44,707 nt of DNA from the NCBI GenBank assembly GCA_017984435.1, contig JAGNZK010000023.1:1-44707 (forward strand). The letters are read 5' to 3'. This document shows, one piece after another, positions 9,752-19,868 of this stretch. The notes under the pieces were generated by a model. That model saw only the letters and a program-made list of their open reading frames with translations. It did not search any database and was not told the origin of the DNA. The position numbers and the translations under genes were made by a program. The stretch is from Nitrosomonas sp. (GTDB taxonomy: Bacteria; Pseudomonadota; Gammaproteobacteria; Burkholderiales; Nitrosomonadaceae). Positions within the stretch are counted from its first letter, which is position 1. Each line of letters starts with the position of its first letter.

Positions 9752-10240
9752 ATGACCTACTTTTATAAAACCATGCAATCACCCGTCGGTGAATTGAAAC
9801 TGATCGCAAGCGACAATGGTTTGGCTGCAATTCTCTGGGAAAACGATAATCCGGAACGCGTTCGGTTGAGTCTGGTTGTGGAAGACAACAATCATCCCAT
9901 ACTTGTTGAAACCGAACGCCAGCTCCAAGATTATTTTGCCGGCAAGCTCACATCATTTTCGCTCAAGCTCGATTTTAAAGGCACTGAATTTCAGAAAAAG
10001 GTTTGGGCGGCACTGCTGACCATCCCTTTCGGAGAAACCCGAAGTTACGGGCAAATTGCGCAACAAATCAAAAATCCTAAAGCGGTGCGTGCCGTGGGTG
10101 CCGCCAATGGAAAAAATCCCATTTCCATTATCGCGCCGTGCCATCGCGTCATCGGCTCGACAGGTAAATTGACCGGATTTGCAGGCGGACTCGAAATCAA
10201 GGCGCGGTTACTGGCTCTGGAAGGAAAACATCGAGATTGA
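9752..10240 (+). CDS. ogt: Methylated-DNA-[protein]-cysteine S-methyltransferase
   Basis: This 162-residue suicide enzyme removes methyl groups from O6-methylguanine by transferring them to its own cysteine. The acceptor site PCHRV (Cys130) and the surrounding IIAPCHRVIGSTGKLTGFAGG are intact. Before it come the DNA-recognition helix-turn-helix region TIPFGETRSYGQIAQQI and the AVGAANGKNP segment. An AAGGAA ribosome site precedes the ATG. It is divergent from the Ada-AlkA gene, which lacks this domain, so the two genes together reproduce the functions of Ada. Confidence 0.95.
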   Translation: MTYFYKTMQSPVGELKLIASDNGLAAILWENDNPERVRLSLVVEDNNHPILVETERQLQDYFAGKLTSFSLKLDFKGTEFQKKVWAALLTIPFGETRSYGQIAQQIKNPKAVRAVGAANGKNPISIIAPCHRVIGSTGKLTGFAGGLEIKARLLALEGKHRD

Positions 10241-10297
10241 TTTTTCCACCCTAAGACTGAGAATATCCGGCATTTTGCCAGAGCACCTCGACACGTT

Positions 10298-11236
10298 TTA
10301 ACAGTCCTGTTGCAAATGATGAATAGTCACCTCGGGTGGACAATTAAATCGCGCGTTTACGATCGATGTACCGGCCCCCACCGAGGTATAACCCTGCATC
10401 TGCTGATAGCGCCATTTTCCGGCCCCCATGTAGCGCGGGCATTTGGAATCTAGCGTCAGCGGAATTCCGCCCGGCAGGCAAATCTGGCCGCCGTGCGTGT
10501 GACCGCAGAACATGACGTCAAAATCAGCATATGCCGCCTGACGATAAATCTCCGGCGTGTGGGAAAGCAGCAAGGACACAGCATCTTGTGGAATACCGTG
10601 GGCCGCTTTCTCAAGATTATCCACGCGGAAATAATGCGGGTCATCCACACCCGCCAGAAAAATCCGCGCATCGTCTTTTTCCAGCGCAACCACTTCATTC
10701 ATCAGCATGATCACGCCCATAGATTCCAATTCCGGCAACATCCGTATCGAGTCATGATTCCCCAGAATGCCATAAACAGGCTGTTTCAACATCGTGACAA
10801 GCCGCTGCATACCGGCTACCGCGCCTTCAATCGCACCAAAAGTGCGGGCACGATAATCGCCCGTCAAAACGCAGATATCATAGTGCAAATTGGCAACCGT
10901 CTGAATCAATGCAGTCAGGTTGCGATCATCCATATCGACGTGCAGATCGGTGAGATGCAAGATTCTGAAATCATGGAATGCTTTGGGCAAATGCGGCAAA
11001 TGAATCGAATTCTTCTTTACTTGCAGATTACGTGCGTTAGATTGGCCACGCTCATACATCCCAACCAACTGAATGGCAAAGCGGACCAATGCATGAGCGG
11101 AATACCAGTTTTCCGGATGAAAAAAGTTCAGCCCGCGGCCAAATACCCGATGCCCACGCTCAGCTTCAATACCAAGCCGTTGCCGCGCGTGTATTCGACC
11201 GAGGCGTGCTTCTAATTTTTGTTCGATGCTATCCAA
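10298..11236 (-). CDS. YaeI/YkuE-like metallophosphoesterase
   Basis: This is a calcineurin-like phosphoesterase with all the metal-binding motifs: LTDLHVD (about residue 95), LTGDY, GNHDS, a mid-domain LSHTPE and CGHTHGGQ. The substrate cannot be read from the sequence; related proteins include phosphodiesterases and lipid pyrophosphatases. The first ~85 residues contain NWYSAHALVRFAIQLVGMYERG, a probable membrane-associating helix, but no signal peptide. No ATG is available near the start. The TTG at 11236 has a GGAG 12 bases upstream, which is why it was chosen, though the exact start is uncertain. Confidence 0.8.
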   Translation of the reverse strand: MDSIEQKLEARLGRIHARQRLGIEAERGHRVFGRGLNFFHPENWYSAHALVRFAIQLVGMYERGQSNARNLQVKKNSIHLPHLPKAFHDFRILHLTDLHVDMDDRNLTALIQTVANLHYDICVLTGDYRARTFGAIEGAVAGMQRLVTMLKQPVYGILGNHDSIRMLPELESMGVIMLMNEVVALEKDDARIFLAGVDDPHYFRVDNLEKAAHGIPQDAVSLLLSHTPEIYRQAAYADFDVMFCGHTHGGQICLPGGIPLTLDSKCPRYMGAGKWRYQQMQGYTSVGAGTSIVNARFNCPPEVTIHHLQQDC

Positions 11237-11328
11237 ATGATTTGACGACTCCGCAATATCAATTTAACCAATACCCGTTTCTACTACTCAAGCGCCGAGA
11301 AATAACAAAGACCCTATTCAAAGGTTCG

Positions 11329-14300
11329 CTAAATCACCACAAAATCCGCATTGGTCATCGCCAGCCCCGCACTGAGCGTAGCAATTTGCACCACAGCACC
11401 TGCGCTACTGCCATTCGCATCGTATAGCAAGGCACCGGTTACATTGTTATAAATGATGAAATCATCGGCATCCAATGCTTGCGTACCTATTTTAAACTGA
11501 CTGACCGCCAAAGTACCTGCCGTCGTTAATGCCGTAAACGCGGCATTTTCCAGCTGGATGGTGTCATTCACGACATTGAAGTCAGTAATCGTATCAATGT
11601 GACCCTTTGTCGTAAATCTGAAGATATCGTTACCGGCGCCACCGGTTAAGCTATTCGTGCCTGCACCGCCATCCAGCGTATCATTGCCCGCTCCGCCATT
11701 TAACTGATTGGCAGCCGAATTTCCAGTCATTCCATTTGCCAGACCGTTGCCTGTGCCATTGACCGCCGCGGTGCCCGTCAGTATCAGATTCTCCACATTC
11801 GCGGGTAATGTGTAAGCCAGCCTGCTACTGACTGTATCCGTGCCCTGGTTGAGGTTCTCAGTGACGACATCACCCACGTTCTCAACCAAATAAGTGTCGT
11901 TACCCAAGCCGCCGATCATGATGTCTGCGCCAGACCACCCAATGAGAGTGTCGTCACCGCCACCACCATTCAGCGTATCGTTGCCTGCTTGGCCATTTAA
12001 CTGATTGGCGGCGCTATTTCCCGTAATGCTATTGTCCAGATCGTTACCCGTGCCATTGATTACAGATGTACCGGTTAATGTGAGGTTTTCTACATTGACG
12101 AGTAAGGTGTAAGCCAATCGGCTACTGACCGTGTCCGTGCCTTCGTTGAGATTCTCAGTGACCACATCGCCTGTATTCTCAACCAAATAAGTGTCGTTGC
12201 CTAAGCCGCCGATCATGGTATCCGCGCCAGACCACCCAGTCAGCGTATCGTCACCGCCGCCGCCATTCAGTGTATCGTTGCCTGCTTGCCCATTTAACTG
12301 ATTGGCGGCACTATTTCCTATGATGACGTTATCCAGATCATTGCCTATGCCATCGATCACCAGTGTACCGGTCAATGTCAGATTCTCTATATTGAGTGGC
12401 AATGTGTACGTGATGTTGCTGTTGACTTTATCGGTGCCTTCATTCGGGAATTCGGTGCTGACATCGCCCACATTGTTCACAACAAACGTATCATTGCCCA
12501 GCCCGCCGATCATCGTATCTGCACCACCAGCGCCATTGAGCGTATCGTTGCCAGCTCCACCTTCCAGAGCGTTATTTTGTCCGTTGCCCGTCAAAGTATC
12601 GTTGAGATCGCTGCCAATCAGATTATTGATATTGGTCAAAGTATCCAATCCTGCACCAATGGTATTTTGCTGCACTGCGGTAGCCAAGGAAACTGTGACT
12701 GGTGTGGTGGCGGAGGCATAGGTCACGGTATCGTTGGCTATCGTACCGGCCAAAACATCGTTGCCTGCTGTGCTAACCAGCAATTTGCCTGCGTTAAAGA
12801 TAGTTACTGCCACAGTCAGAGGCGCACTGATGCTAGATCCGTGAGTATCGGATGCCTTCACAATTAGAGAATAAGTACCGCGATCGTTTATGCTTGGTGT
12901 GCCGGTGATCAACCCAGAAGCTACATTAATCTGCATCCAGGTGGGCAAGGGACTGCCATTGGCAAGCAAAGCACTGTAACTCAGCGAATCGGAAGTATCC
13001 ACATCACTAAAAGATGCACTGGCATTGTAGTTCCAATCTAGCGCATCGTATTTGATGGCTTGATTCACCAAAGGCGTGATAAGAGTCGGTGCATGATTGC
13101 CAGCATTAATGTTCGATGAGTCGATGGTAGTTATCTGAGTAATAGACGCGGTAATAGAACCGACTTGTATAGGTAATACATCAGAAGATTGTCGGGATAG
13201 CATAGTACCCACGAGATCTCTTTGGTTACCTGCTTCTACGACAAATGGATCGCCAGTTATCCCTTCAAATTTAATGGCCACATCAATGTTACTCTGATCT
13301 GTTGATGATGCCATTATCTGAAATCTTTGCCCTTCAGGTACGGAAAAATTAATGGTATCACCTGCATTGACAGTTTCGGCGAGAAGCTGCAAACCACCAA
13401 AAGTATCATTTACATCGCTTCCGGCAGAACTGGATTCTGGAAGAAACACAATGCTCAGATGCTTTATGGGTGTTGTAAGTGAGGAAAAACTGAGTGTGTA
13501 TCCGAATAGAGTAAAAAGCCCGGTATCCCAAGAGCCAGGTAAAATTCCTTCAGTCCTTAAATCTGCGTCACTTTCACCTACAACATATCGACGAAGATGA
13601 TAAGTAGGGTTGTGAGTTACTGCGGTAGGAGGCTCACCATCGTTGGGTGGTTCTACAACAGCGGTGACTTGATTCCAAAACTGTGGAGAACTGCTAGGTT
13701 GATAATCCATAACCTCACTACTCGTACCCGGTACGGGATTTATATGCCTGGCACCAAAAGAATGGGCAGCTTCATGCGCAACAGTCTCAACAATACTTGA
13801 AATGGCATCGGATCCATCCATGAACACCGCGACAATATTATTATCATCATTATTGAACCGATCTAGGCCCTCATATGCCTGGCCTTCAAGACGAACTTTT
13901 GGTGTTGTACCATTCCCATCATGATCATAAGTTAGAGCAGATGAAAACCGAACGGTACTAAACGACCCAATAGTTAGTGTTGAGTCGATTACTGATATAT
14001 TGATACCACTCCGGTCAAAGACATCTTGCACGCCCTGTAAAATTTTCTGAGTGTCAGTAAAACTCCCAAGTGACATACTGCCTATCCCTCGAACAACGTC
14101 TTCTCTCCATAGATTTTTTGAAGGATCGAATACTGGTACTACATGAAAATTAAACGGTATTGGATTTGAGAAATCCAATACCAGAGCAGGCCCCAGTGCA
14201 ATTTTAGTGCCGTCAGCAAACGTTGCCAATTCCATATCAACCAGCTCATCTTCAGCTCCATTTGTTAAGTCTACAATTCGTACATGTCCCTTTGGAAGCG

Positions 14301-16479
14301 GATTTCCATCCTTGTCTTCTTTAATAATCTCAACATCACTATACGATGTCGTAAGATATCTAGCTGTATCTATACCTGTATCGCCATATAAAATATCATT
14401 GCCCGCGCCTCCATTCAAAGTATCGTTGCCTGTACCACCAAACAGAGTGTCATCACTGCTCCCGCCGCGCAGTTCATCGTTACCATCCAGTCCCTGCAAT
14501 TCAACGGGCTTATTCAGTGTTGTATCAATAATTATATGATCGTTATTTGTGCCGCCCGTTAATGTGAGGTCTCCCACAGTCTTTCCTTCAGCATCATAAC
14601 GTTGAGCATAAATGCCAAAGTCACTTCCATCCTGAGCAGAAGACGACCAGGCTACTACAAAACCACCATCGTTCAGAGCGGTAATTGATGGCTGAATCTG
14701 ATCATCAGTTGTATAAGTGTTAATCCTAAATTCACTACCTTGAGCAACTCCATGGGCATCATAACGCTGAGCATAAATGCCATAGCCACTTCCATCTTGA
14801 CCAGAAGACGACCAAGTCACTACAAAGCCACCATCTTTCAGAGCTATGGTTGATGGCTGAAGCTGATTGCCAGTTGTGTAAGTGTTGATCCTAAATTCAC
14901 TGCCTTGAACAACTCCATGGGCATCATAACGTTGGGCATAGATACCATAATCACTGCCATCTTGCCCCATAGACTGCCATACAACCACAAAGCTACCATC
15001 GGTTAGGGTAGTGATCGATGGATGATCTTGATTATTGTATGTATAAGTATTAACCCTGAATTCACTCATACCATCGACATCATAGCGCTTTGCAAAAATT
15101 CCCATGACACTGCCATCCTTATCAGGAACAGACCAAGTCACTGCAAAACCACTATTCGTTAGCGCAATAATCGATGGTGATTGGAATTCTGAGTTTGAAT
15201 AGAAAGTATTGACCCTAAATTCACTACTACGGGTCATACCATTAGCATCATAAAGTTGAGCATAAATGCCATAGCGCATAACAGACGTCCAAGCCACTGC
15301 AAACCCACCATCGGTTAGTGCAGTGATAGAAGGTTCAAATTGCGAGTCGCCTGTATAAGAATTGACCAAAAATTCATTGCCCAGTGTCACTCCATTAGCA
15401 TCATAACGTTGAGCATAGACACCATTATAACTGCCATCCTGACCATCAGACTGCCAGACAACAACAAAGTCCCCATTAGTCAGTTTCGTAATCGAAGACG
15501 CAGCTTGACTGTTAGTTGTATAGGAATTGACGCGAAACTCGTTGCCCTGTGCCGTTCCATTATTATCATAACGCTGAGCATAAATGTTATAGTCACTTCC
15601 ATCCTGGTCAGACGACCAGGTAACTACAAAACCACCATTAGTTAGTGCAATAATCGAAGATAAACTTTGATTATTAGTTGTATTGGTATTAACACGGAAC
15701 TCTTCATATTTTGTTGTAGAGTTCTGGATATCTCCATCAGAAAAATGGAAAGTTTCAATACTTGTCAGAGTATCCGCACCTTCGTCACCATTAGCAGTAT
15801 TAGTGTCGCGTACAATAATTTGATCATTTGAATCGAGCGAGAATACATAATCAGCCTGATTGCCGAAAAAGAATGCTTCGTCATTACCAGCACCACCGAC
15901 AAGTGTGTCGTTGCCTGAATCACCGGTCAGTGTGTCATCAGCAGCAGTTCCAGTTAATACATCATCGCCAATCGTACCTGTGATAATTGCCAAGATACCG
16001 TTGTAGGACAGTTGTAATATTGACGACTTAATCATACCGATTTGTGCTTCCAGTACCCAATCTCCACCCAAGTCAGCAGCACCGGTTAGATTGGTTGAAG
16101 CGGCAACATTTACTCCGGCTAATTGTGCCAGTTGTTTGATAAAAGCTTGTCCTACTTTTCCTTGTGCCACTTCACAACCATACAGAAAAATATCGCCACG
16201 ATCATTGAGGTGCTTGCCGATTTGGGCTAATGGTTCAGCATAATCCGCTAGATTGGCGCTATTTAATTCACCAGCGCCCAATGTTAATGCGCCGGGAGAA
16301 CCGTGAGAGATGATGTCGATCGCATCAATATCCGTTTTGCCTTGCAAAACAGCAGCGATTTGCATCACGCCATCTCGTTCCGCATCTAGCAGAACAACCT
16401 CAGATCCGGCTGGTAGTTGTGTAATCAGAGTATGGTAGTTGGCGACACGGGAATCAATGAAGATAATGCGGCTTGGCAT
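11329..16479 (-). CDS. Giant DUF4347 / metzincin / RTX secreted protein
   Basis: A predicted 1716-residue type I-secreted protein. Domains in order are: DUF4347 (~1-165, with SHG at His59 and YGC at Cys102); a short RTX stretch with GNDTLVGGAGND; seven repeats of about 53 residues (~255-626), each with EFRVN, GGFVVTWSS and IYAQRYD; a second RTX stretch; and a zinc-protease-like domain (~760-960). The zinc motif is HEAAHSFGARH at 902-912, matching HExxHxxGxxH, followed by SEVMDY as a possible Met-turn. Next come a cadherin/Ig-like domain (FSDVDTSDSLSYSA), three 99-residue serralysin-type RTX blocks, and a C-terminus ending in ADFVVI of the kind that carries a type I secretion signal. The ATG at 16479 has a GAGG 11 bases upstream; an in-frame GTG at 16533 has none. 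No secretion pump is encoded in the window. The protein could be a protease, an adhesin or both. Confidence 0.82.
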   Translation of the reverse strand: MPSRIIFIDSRVANYHTLITQLPAGSEVVLLDAERDGVMQIAAVLQGKTDIDAIDIISHGSPGALTLGAGELNSANLADYAEPLAQIGKHLNDRGDIFLYGCEVAQGKVGQAFIKQLAQLAGVNVAASTNLTGAADLGGDWVLEAQIGMIKSSILQLSYNGILAIITGTIGDDVLTGTAADDTLTGDSGNDTLVGGAGNDEAFFFGNQADYVFSLDSNDQIIVRDTNTANGDEGADTLTSIETFHFSDGDIQNSTTKYEEFRVNTNTTNNQSLSSIIALTNGGFVVTWSSDQDGSDYNIYAQRYDNNGTAQGNEFRVNSYTTNSQAASSITKLTNGDFVVVWQSDGQDGSYNGVYAQRYDANGVTLGNEFLVNSYTGDSQFEPSITALTDGGFAVAWTSVMRYGIYAQLYDANGMTRSSEFRVNTFYSNSEFQSPSIIALTNSGFAVTWSVPDKDGSVMGIFAKRYDVDGMSEFRVNTYTYNNQDHPSITTLTDGSFVVVWQSMGQDGSDYGIYAQRYDAHGVVQGSEFRINTYTTGNQLQPSTIALKDGGFVVTWSSSGQDGSGYGIYAQRYDAHGVAQGSEFRINTYTTDDQIQPSITALNDGGFVVAWSSSAQDGSDFGIYAQRYDAEGKTVGDLTLTGGTNNDHIIIDTTLNKPVELQGLDGNDELRGGSSDDTLFGGTGNDTLNGGAGNDILYGDTGIDTARYLTTSYSDVEIIKEDKDGNPLPKGHVRIVDLTNGAEDELVDMELATFADGTKIALGPALVLDFSNPIPFNFHVVPVFDPSKNLWREDVVRGIGSMSLGSFTDTQKILQGVQDVFDRSGINISVIDSTLTIGSFSTVRFSSALTYDHDGNGTTPKVRLEGQAYEGLDRFNNDDNNIVAVFMDGSDAISSIVETVAHEAAHSFGARHINPVPGTSSEVMDYQPSSSPQFWNQVTAVVEPPNDGEPPTAVTHNPTYHLRRYVVGESDADLRTEGILPGSWDTGLFTLFGYTLSFSSLTTPIKHLSIVFLPESSSAGSDVNDTFGGLQLLAETVNAGDTINFSVPEGQRFQIMASSTDQSNIDVAIKFEGITGDPFVVEAGNQRDLVGTMLSRQSSDVLPIQVGSITASITQITTIDSSNINAGNHAPTLITPLVNQAIKYDALDWNYNASASFSDVDTSDSLSYSALLANGSPLPTWMQINVASGLITGTPSINDRGTYSLIVKASDTHGSSISAPLTVAVTIFNAGKLLVSTAGNDVLAGTIANDTVTYASATTPVTVSLATAVQQNTIGAGLDTLTNINNLIGSDLNDTLTGNGQNNALEGGAGNDTLNGAGGADTMIGGLGNDTFVVNNVGDVSTEFPNEGTDKVNSNITYTLPLNIENLTLTGTLVIDGIGNDLDNVIIGNSAANQLNGQAGNDTLNGGGGDDTLTGWSGADTMIGGLGNDTYLVENTGDVVTENLNEGTDTVSSRLAYTLLVNVENLTLTGTSVINGTGNDLDNSITGNSAANQLNGQAGNDTLNGGGGDDTLIGWSGADIMIGGLGNDTYLVENVGDVVTENLNQGTDTVSSRLAYTLPANVENLILTGTAAVNGTGNGLANGMTGNSAANQLNGGAGNDTLDGGAGTNSLTGGAGNDIFRFTTKGHIDTITDFNVVNDTIQLENAAFTALTTAGTLAVSQFKIGTQALDADDFIIYNNVTGALLYDANGSSAGAVVQIATLSAGLAMTNADFVVI
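11753..12643 (-). repeat. Three 297-bp tandem units encoding RTX blocks
   Basis: Within the giant gene the same landmark (the codons around TGTGCCATTGA) recurs at 11753, 12050 and 12347, exactly 297 bases apart (99 codons). Each unit encodes NVENLTLTGT, a GNxLDNxITGN segment, two GGxGND calcium-binding turns and a GTDTVSS segment. The first two units are more alike than either is to the third. This is typical of serralysin-like repeat arrays that expand by unequal recombination. Confidence 0.8.
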
Positions 16480-16726
16480 AGCAATTTTTTCCTCGATCAA
16501 ATTAATAAATAGCCGGGTAGATTCAGAAGTCACTCACGACCGCTTCTTTGATAGAGAAGCGGGCTATCATCCAAACCTCGATACTTATTCGATTTTACCC
16601 GAACTCAATTGGCATAGCGTGCCAGCATACTAAATAAAGCTTAAGGCCTATAACCGGTCAAATAAGGCCGGATACTTTGCATCCATGCGCTTTGTACCGG
16701 CTTTCTTCCACCCTATTGATCTGGTT
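16480..16726. other. Region between the giant RTX gene and rpsO
   Basis: The region is the leader of the minus-strand giant gene on one side and the rpsO upstream region on the other. A hairpin with an 8-bp perfect stem (16540-16547 with 16555-16562, 7-base loop) lies about 60 bases before the giant gene's ATG. It has no T-run, so it is more likely a leader structure than a terminator. No other gene was recognised. Confidence 0.45.
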
Positions 16727-16755
16727 TGGACAAGAACCATATTAAAGAGTAAAAT
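16727..16755 (+). promoter_or_regulatory. Probable sigma-70 promoter of rpsO
   Basis: TTGGAC (-35, ~16727) and TAAAAT (-10, ~16750) are separated by 17-18 bases and lie about 50 bases before the rpsO start. Both hexamers are close to consensus and no other gene intervenes. Confidence 0.55.
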
Positions 16756-16801
16756 TCCGGCTCTTCTTTACGCTGGTAATTTAATTGGGAAATAATTTAT
16801 T

Positions 16802-17071
16802 ATGTCAGTCACAATCGACCAAAAAGCACAGGTAGTGCGCGATTATCAAAGAGCCGATGGAGATACTGGCTCTCCGGAAGTCCAAGTTGCGCTATTAACC
16901 ACCCGAATCAATGACTTGATCGGGCATTTCAAAACACATGTCAAGGATCATCATTCTCGTAGAGGTCTGTTACGCATGGTGAGCCGTCGCCGTAAGTTGC
17001 TTGATTATCTTAAGCGCCGCAATGTTGGTACCTATCAAACGCTGATTGAGCGCCTTGGTTTGCGCAAATAA
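16802..17071 (+). CDS. rpsO: 30S ribosomal protein S15
   Basis: The 89-residue protein binds 16S rRNA early in small-subunit assembly. The family pattern is complete: an N-terminal helix, [20 protein letters not shown], the rRNA-binding segment [16 protein letters not shown] and [13 protein letters not shown]. Length matches S15 exactly. It lies directly upstream of pnp, the classical conserved pairing, and the two genes are probably co-transcribed. S15 usually represses its own translation through its leader mRNA; no specific structure was assigned here. Confidence 0.98.
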   Translation: MSVTIDQKAQVVRDYQRADGDTGSPEVQVALLTTRINDLIGHFKTHVKDHHSRRGLLRMVSRRRKLLDYLKRRNVGTYQTLIERLGLRK

Positions 17072-17130
17072 ATGCTTTCCGTAAATCCGGCTGGCAGCAA
17101 ATTAAGTCGATCATTTTCCATGCAAATTAC

Positions 17131-17157
17131 CAATCATCCCGAAATAGGGATTGATTG
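17131..17157 (+). promoter_or_regulatory. Hairpin in the rpsO-pnp intercistronic leader
   Basis: CAATCATCCC pairs with GGGAT-TGATTG around a six-base loop, giving a 10-bp stem with one bulged T. There is no T-run. It lies 42 bases before the pnp start. In E. coli the pnp leader hairpin is cut by RNase III and then used by PNPase to control its own mRNA. This structure occupies the equivalent place, but the mechanism here is inferred. Confidence 0.55.
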
Positions 17158-17199
17158 TGATTTGGCATTTGGAAAAATTTATCAGAAAAGGATTGTTAA

Positions 17200-19323
17200 T
17201 TGAAACCTATCAAGAAGAGTATTTCCTACGGACGTCATCAACTTACCCTGGAAACAGGAGAAATAGCAAGACAAGCGCATGGCGCGGTGATGGTGACAAT
17301 GGACGATACCGTAGTACTTGTTACCGTAGTTGGCGCAAAAAACATGAAACCTGGACAGGACTTCTTTCCACTTACTGTGGATTACCAGGAAAAATTTTAT
17401 GCGGCAGGCAGAATACCCGGTAGCTTCTTTAAACGAGAAGGCCGTCCATCAGAAAAAGAAACACTTACCTCCAGATTAATCGATCGCCCCATCCGCCCGC
17501 TCTTTCCCGAAGGTTTCTATAATGAAGTGCAAATCGTCGCCACTGTCATGTCCGCTGACAATGAAGTGGATGCAGATATTCCTTCCATCATTGGCACTTC
17601 TGCAGCACTGATCCTTTCCGGCATACCGTTTGATGGCCCTCTTGGCGCTGCCCGGGTTGGCTATATTAATAATGAGTATGTACTGAATCCAACCGTTTCA
17701 GAGCTTAAAGACACCCAATTGAATCTAGTGGTCGCCGGCACGCAGAAAGCCGTTCTAATGGTCGAATCCGAAGCCATGGAGTTGTCTGAAGAAATCATGC
17801 TGGGAGCTGTTACGTATGGCCACGAGCAGATGCAAACCGTTATTAATGCGATCAATGAATTCGCGGATGAAGCTGGTGTAACCGCCTGGGACTGGACGCC
17901 GCCTGCAAAAGATACTGTGCTTGAAGAAAAACTTGCCGGCATGATAGAAACTGATTTGCGCCAGGCTTTTAAAATAAAACAGAAGCAAGCGCGTTCTGAA
18001 GCGATCGAAGCGATCAGCCAGCGTGTATCTGCTGAGCTGGGTGTTGATACCGAAAATGGACCCGATTTGCAGTCTTTTAAGGAAGCTTTCTTTACGCTGG
18101 AATCTAAAATCGTACGCAATCAAATTCTGGATGGAGAACCGCGTATTGATGGTCGCGGCACACGTACCGTCAGAGCTATAACCATCAGAAATGGCGTACT
18201 GCCTCGCACACATGGCTCCGCATTATTTACACGTGGCGAAACTCAAGCACTTGCGGTCGCAACACTGGGCACAGCGCGTGATGAACAAAAAATTGATTCC
18301 CTACAGGGCGATTACAGCGATCGCTTTATGCTGCATTACAACATGCCACCCTACGCCACCGGAGAAATAGGACGTGTAGGTACGCCAAAACGCCGCGAAA
18401 TCGGCCATGGGCGTCTTGCCAAGCGTGCGCTTGTCGCCGTTCTGCCCTCGCCCGAAGAATTTGGTTATTCCTTACGGGTCGTATCCGAAATTACAGAATC
18501 CAATGGTTCCAGTTCAATGGCATCGGTTTGCGGCGGTTGCTTGGCACTCATGGATGCCGGTGTTCCATTGAAGGCTCATGTGGCAGGTATCGCCATGGGA
18601 CTCATCAAAGACGGCAATCGCTTTGCTGTACTGACCGATATTCTGGGTGACGAAGATCATCTGGGCGACATGGACTTTAAAGTAGCCGGCACTGAAAAAG
18701 GTATTACTGCATTGCAGATGGATATTAAAATTCAAGGCATCACTAAAGAAATCATGCATGCGGCATTAATACAAGCGCATGAAGGACGGATGCACATTCT
18801 GCAAATCATGAAGCAAGCATTGCCCTCGATTCGCGAAGATATTTCGGTGCATGCGCCCCGTATCATTAAGCTTAAAATCAATCCGGAGAAAATTCGTGAT
18901 GTCATTGGTAAAGGCGGTGCTGTCATACGTGCATTGACAGAAGAAACAGGCACTACTATCGATATCACGGATGATGGCCAAGTTACTATTGCATGCGTTA
19001 GCGCAGAAGGCGGAGAGTTAGCCAAAAAACGGATCGAAGATATTACCGCCGAAGTTGAAGTTGGCAAGGTTTATGATGGTGTAGTGTTAAAACTACTTGA
19101 TTTCGGCGCTATTGTCAGTGTTCTTCCCGGTAAAGACGGGCTTTTACATATTTCACAAATAGCGAATGAACGTGTCAATAATGTTTCTGATCACCTGAGT
19201 GAGGGTCAACAAGTACGCGTCAAGGTACTTGAGGCTGATGATAAAGGAAGACTGCGGCTAAGCATGAAAGCATTATCTGCTGATGAAGATACTACTGACT
19301 CTACTACAGAAGAATCATCATAA
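17200..19323 (+). CDS. pnp: Polyribonucleotide nucleotidyltransferase (PNPase)
   Basis: This 3'-to-5' phosphorolytic exoribonuclease works in mRNA decay, normally as a trimer. Two RNase PH domains are visible (about 5-220 and 310-545), including [38 protein letters not shown]-type catalytic-core sequence (read as [12 protein letters not shown]) and [19 protein letters not shown] domain ([17 protein letters not shown], ~565) and an S1 domain ([17 protein letters not shown], ~625) follow. Length is 707 residues, typical of the family. The start is TTG with an AGGA site about 9 bases upstream; E. coli pnp also starts at TTG. It is downstream of rpsO and ends before a strong terminator. Confidence 0.97.
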   Translation: MKPIKKSISYGRHQLTLETGEIARQAHGAVMVTMDDTVVLVTVVGAKNMKPGQDFFPLTVDYQEKFYAAGRIPGSFFKREGRPSEKETLTSRLIDRPIRPLFPEGFYNEVQIVATVMSADNEVDADIPSIIGTSAALILSGIPFDGPLGAARVGYINNEYVLNPTVSELKDTQLNLVVAGTQKAVLMVESEAMELSEEIMLGAVTYGHEQMQTVINAINEFADEAGVTAWDWTPPAKDTVLEEKLAGMIETDLRQAFKIKQKQARSEAIEAISQRVSAELGVDTENGPDLQSFKEAFFTLESKIVRNQILDGEPRIDGRGTRTVRAITIRNGVLPRTHGSALFTRGETQALAVATLGTARDEQKIDSLQGDYSDRFMLHYNMPPYATGEIGRVGTPKRREIGHGRLAKRALVAVLPSPEEFGYSLRVVSEITESNGSSSMASVCGGCLALMDAGVPLKAHVAGIAMGLIKDGNRFAVLTDILGDEDHLGDMDFKVAGTEKGITALQMDIKIQGITKEIMHAALIQAHEGRMHILQIMKQALPSIREDISVHAPRIIKLKINPEKIRDVIGKGGAVIRALTEETGTTIDITDDGQVTIACVSAEGGELAKKRIEDITAEVEVGKVYDGVVLKLLDFGAIVSVLPGKDGLLHISQIANERVNNVSDHLSEGQQVRVKVLEADDKGRLRLSMKALSADEDTTDSTTEESS

Positions 19324-19369
19324 ATATAGAATAATGTTGTTTTCTTATTCTGTTATATTCCATTAAATA

Positions 19370-19402
19370 AAAAAACCCTGTTCGACACAAAACAGGGTTT
19401 TT
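19370..19402. terminator. Bidirectional terminator between pnp and dksA
   Basis: A-run plus CCCTG pairs with CAGGG plus T-run across a 12-base loop, so a T-run follows the stem on both strands. It sits between the converging pnp and dksA genes and should stop transcription from both sides. Confidence 0.88.
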
Positions 19403-19442
19403 TTATTTCCACCACTAATGCAAACCTAGTATGCGCCACAAC

Positions 19443-19868
19443 TTACTTGGCTATTTGCTTCTCACGCATTTCATCCAGTGTTTTGCAATCAATGCATAAT
19501 GTCGCTGTCGGCCTAGCTTCAAGCCGTTTTAATCCAATCTCTATGCCGCAACTCTCACAATAGCCATAATCCCCGGAATCTATTTTGCCAACTATTTCAT
19601 CAATCTTTTTGATAAGCTTACGTTCACGATCGCGGTTACGTAACTCAAGCGTCATATCAGATTCTTGACTCGCACGATCATTAGGATCAGCAAAAACTGT
19701 CGCTTCGTCCTGCATGGTATGCACTGCACGATCAATCTCCTGACTTAATCCAATTTTCATATCTTCTAGTATCTTGCGAAAATGCGTCAGCTGATCTGGA
19801 TTCATGTAATCCTCACCCGCTTTTAGTTCATAGGGAGTCACCTGTTTACTTTGTTGCTTTTGTGGCAT
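19443..19868 (-). CDS. dksA: RNA polymerase-binding transcription factor DksA
   Basis: DksA binds in the secondary channel of RNA polymerase and, with ppGpp, reprograms transcription in the stringent response. The coiled-coil tip carries DPNDRASQESD, matching the acidic tip residues needed for function. The zinc-binding end has CESCGIEIGLKRL and CIDCK, so all four cysteines are present. At 141 residues it is slightly shorter than E. coli DksA (151), with the difference at the N-terminus. An AGGAG site is 10 bases before the ATG. Confidence 0.96.
   Translation of the reverse strand: MPQKQQSKQVTPYELKAGEDYMNPDQLTHFRKILEDMKIGLSQEIDRAVHTMQDEATVFADPNDRASQESDMTLELRNRDRERKLIKKIDEIVGKIDSGDYGYCESCGIEIGLKRLEARPTATLCIDCKTLDEMREKQIAK

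Noticed and set aside
14207-15645. Plus-strand reading frames opposite the giant RTX gene
   Set aside because: Repeat-rich coding DNA gives open antisense frames; the minus-strand frame has clear domains and these do not.
16477-16533. GTG at 16533 as the start of the giant RTX gene
   Set aside because: It has no ribosome site, whereas the ATG at 16479 has GAGG at a usable distance and gives the same start as expected for DUF4347 (strand SRIIFIDS).
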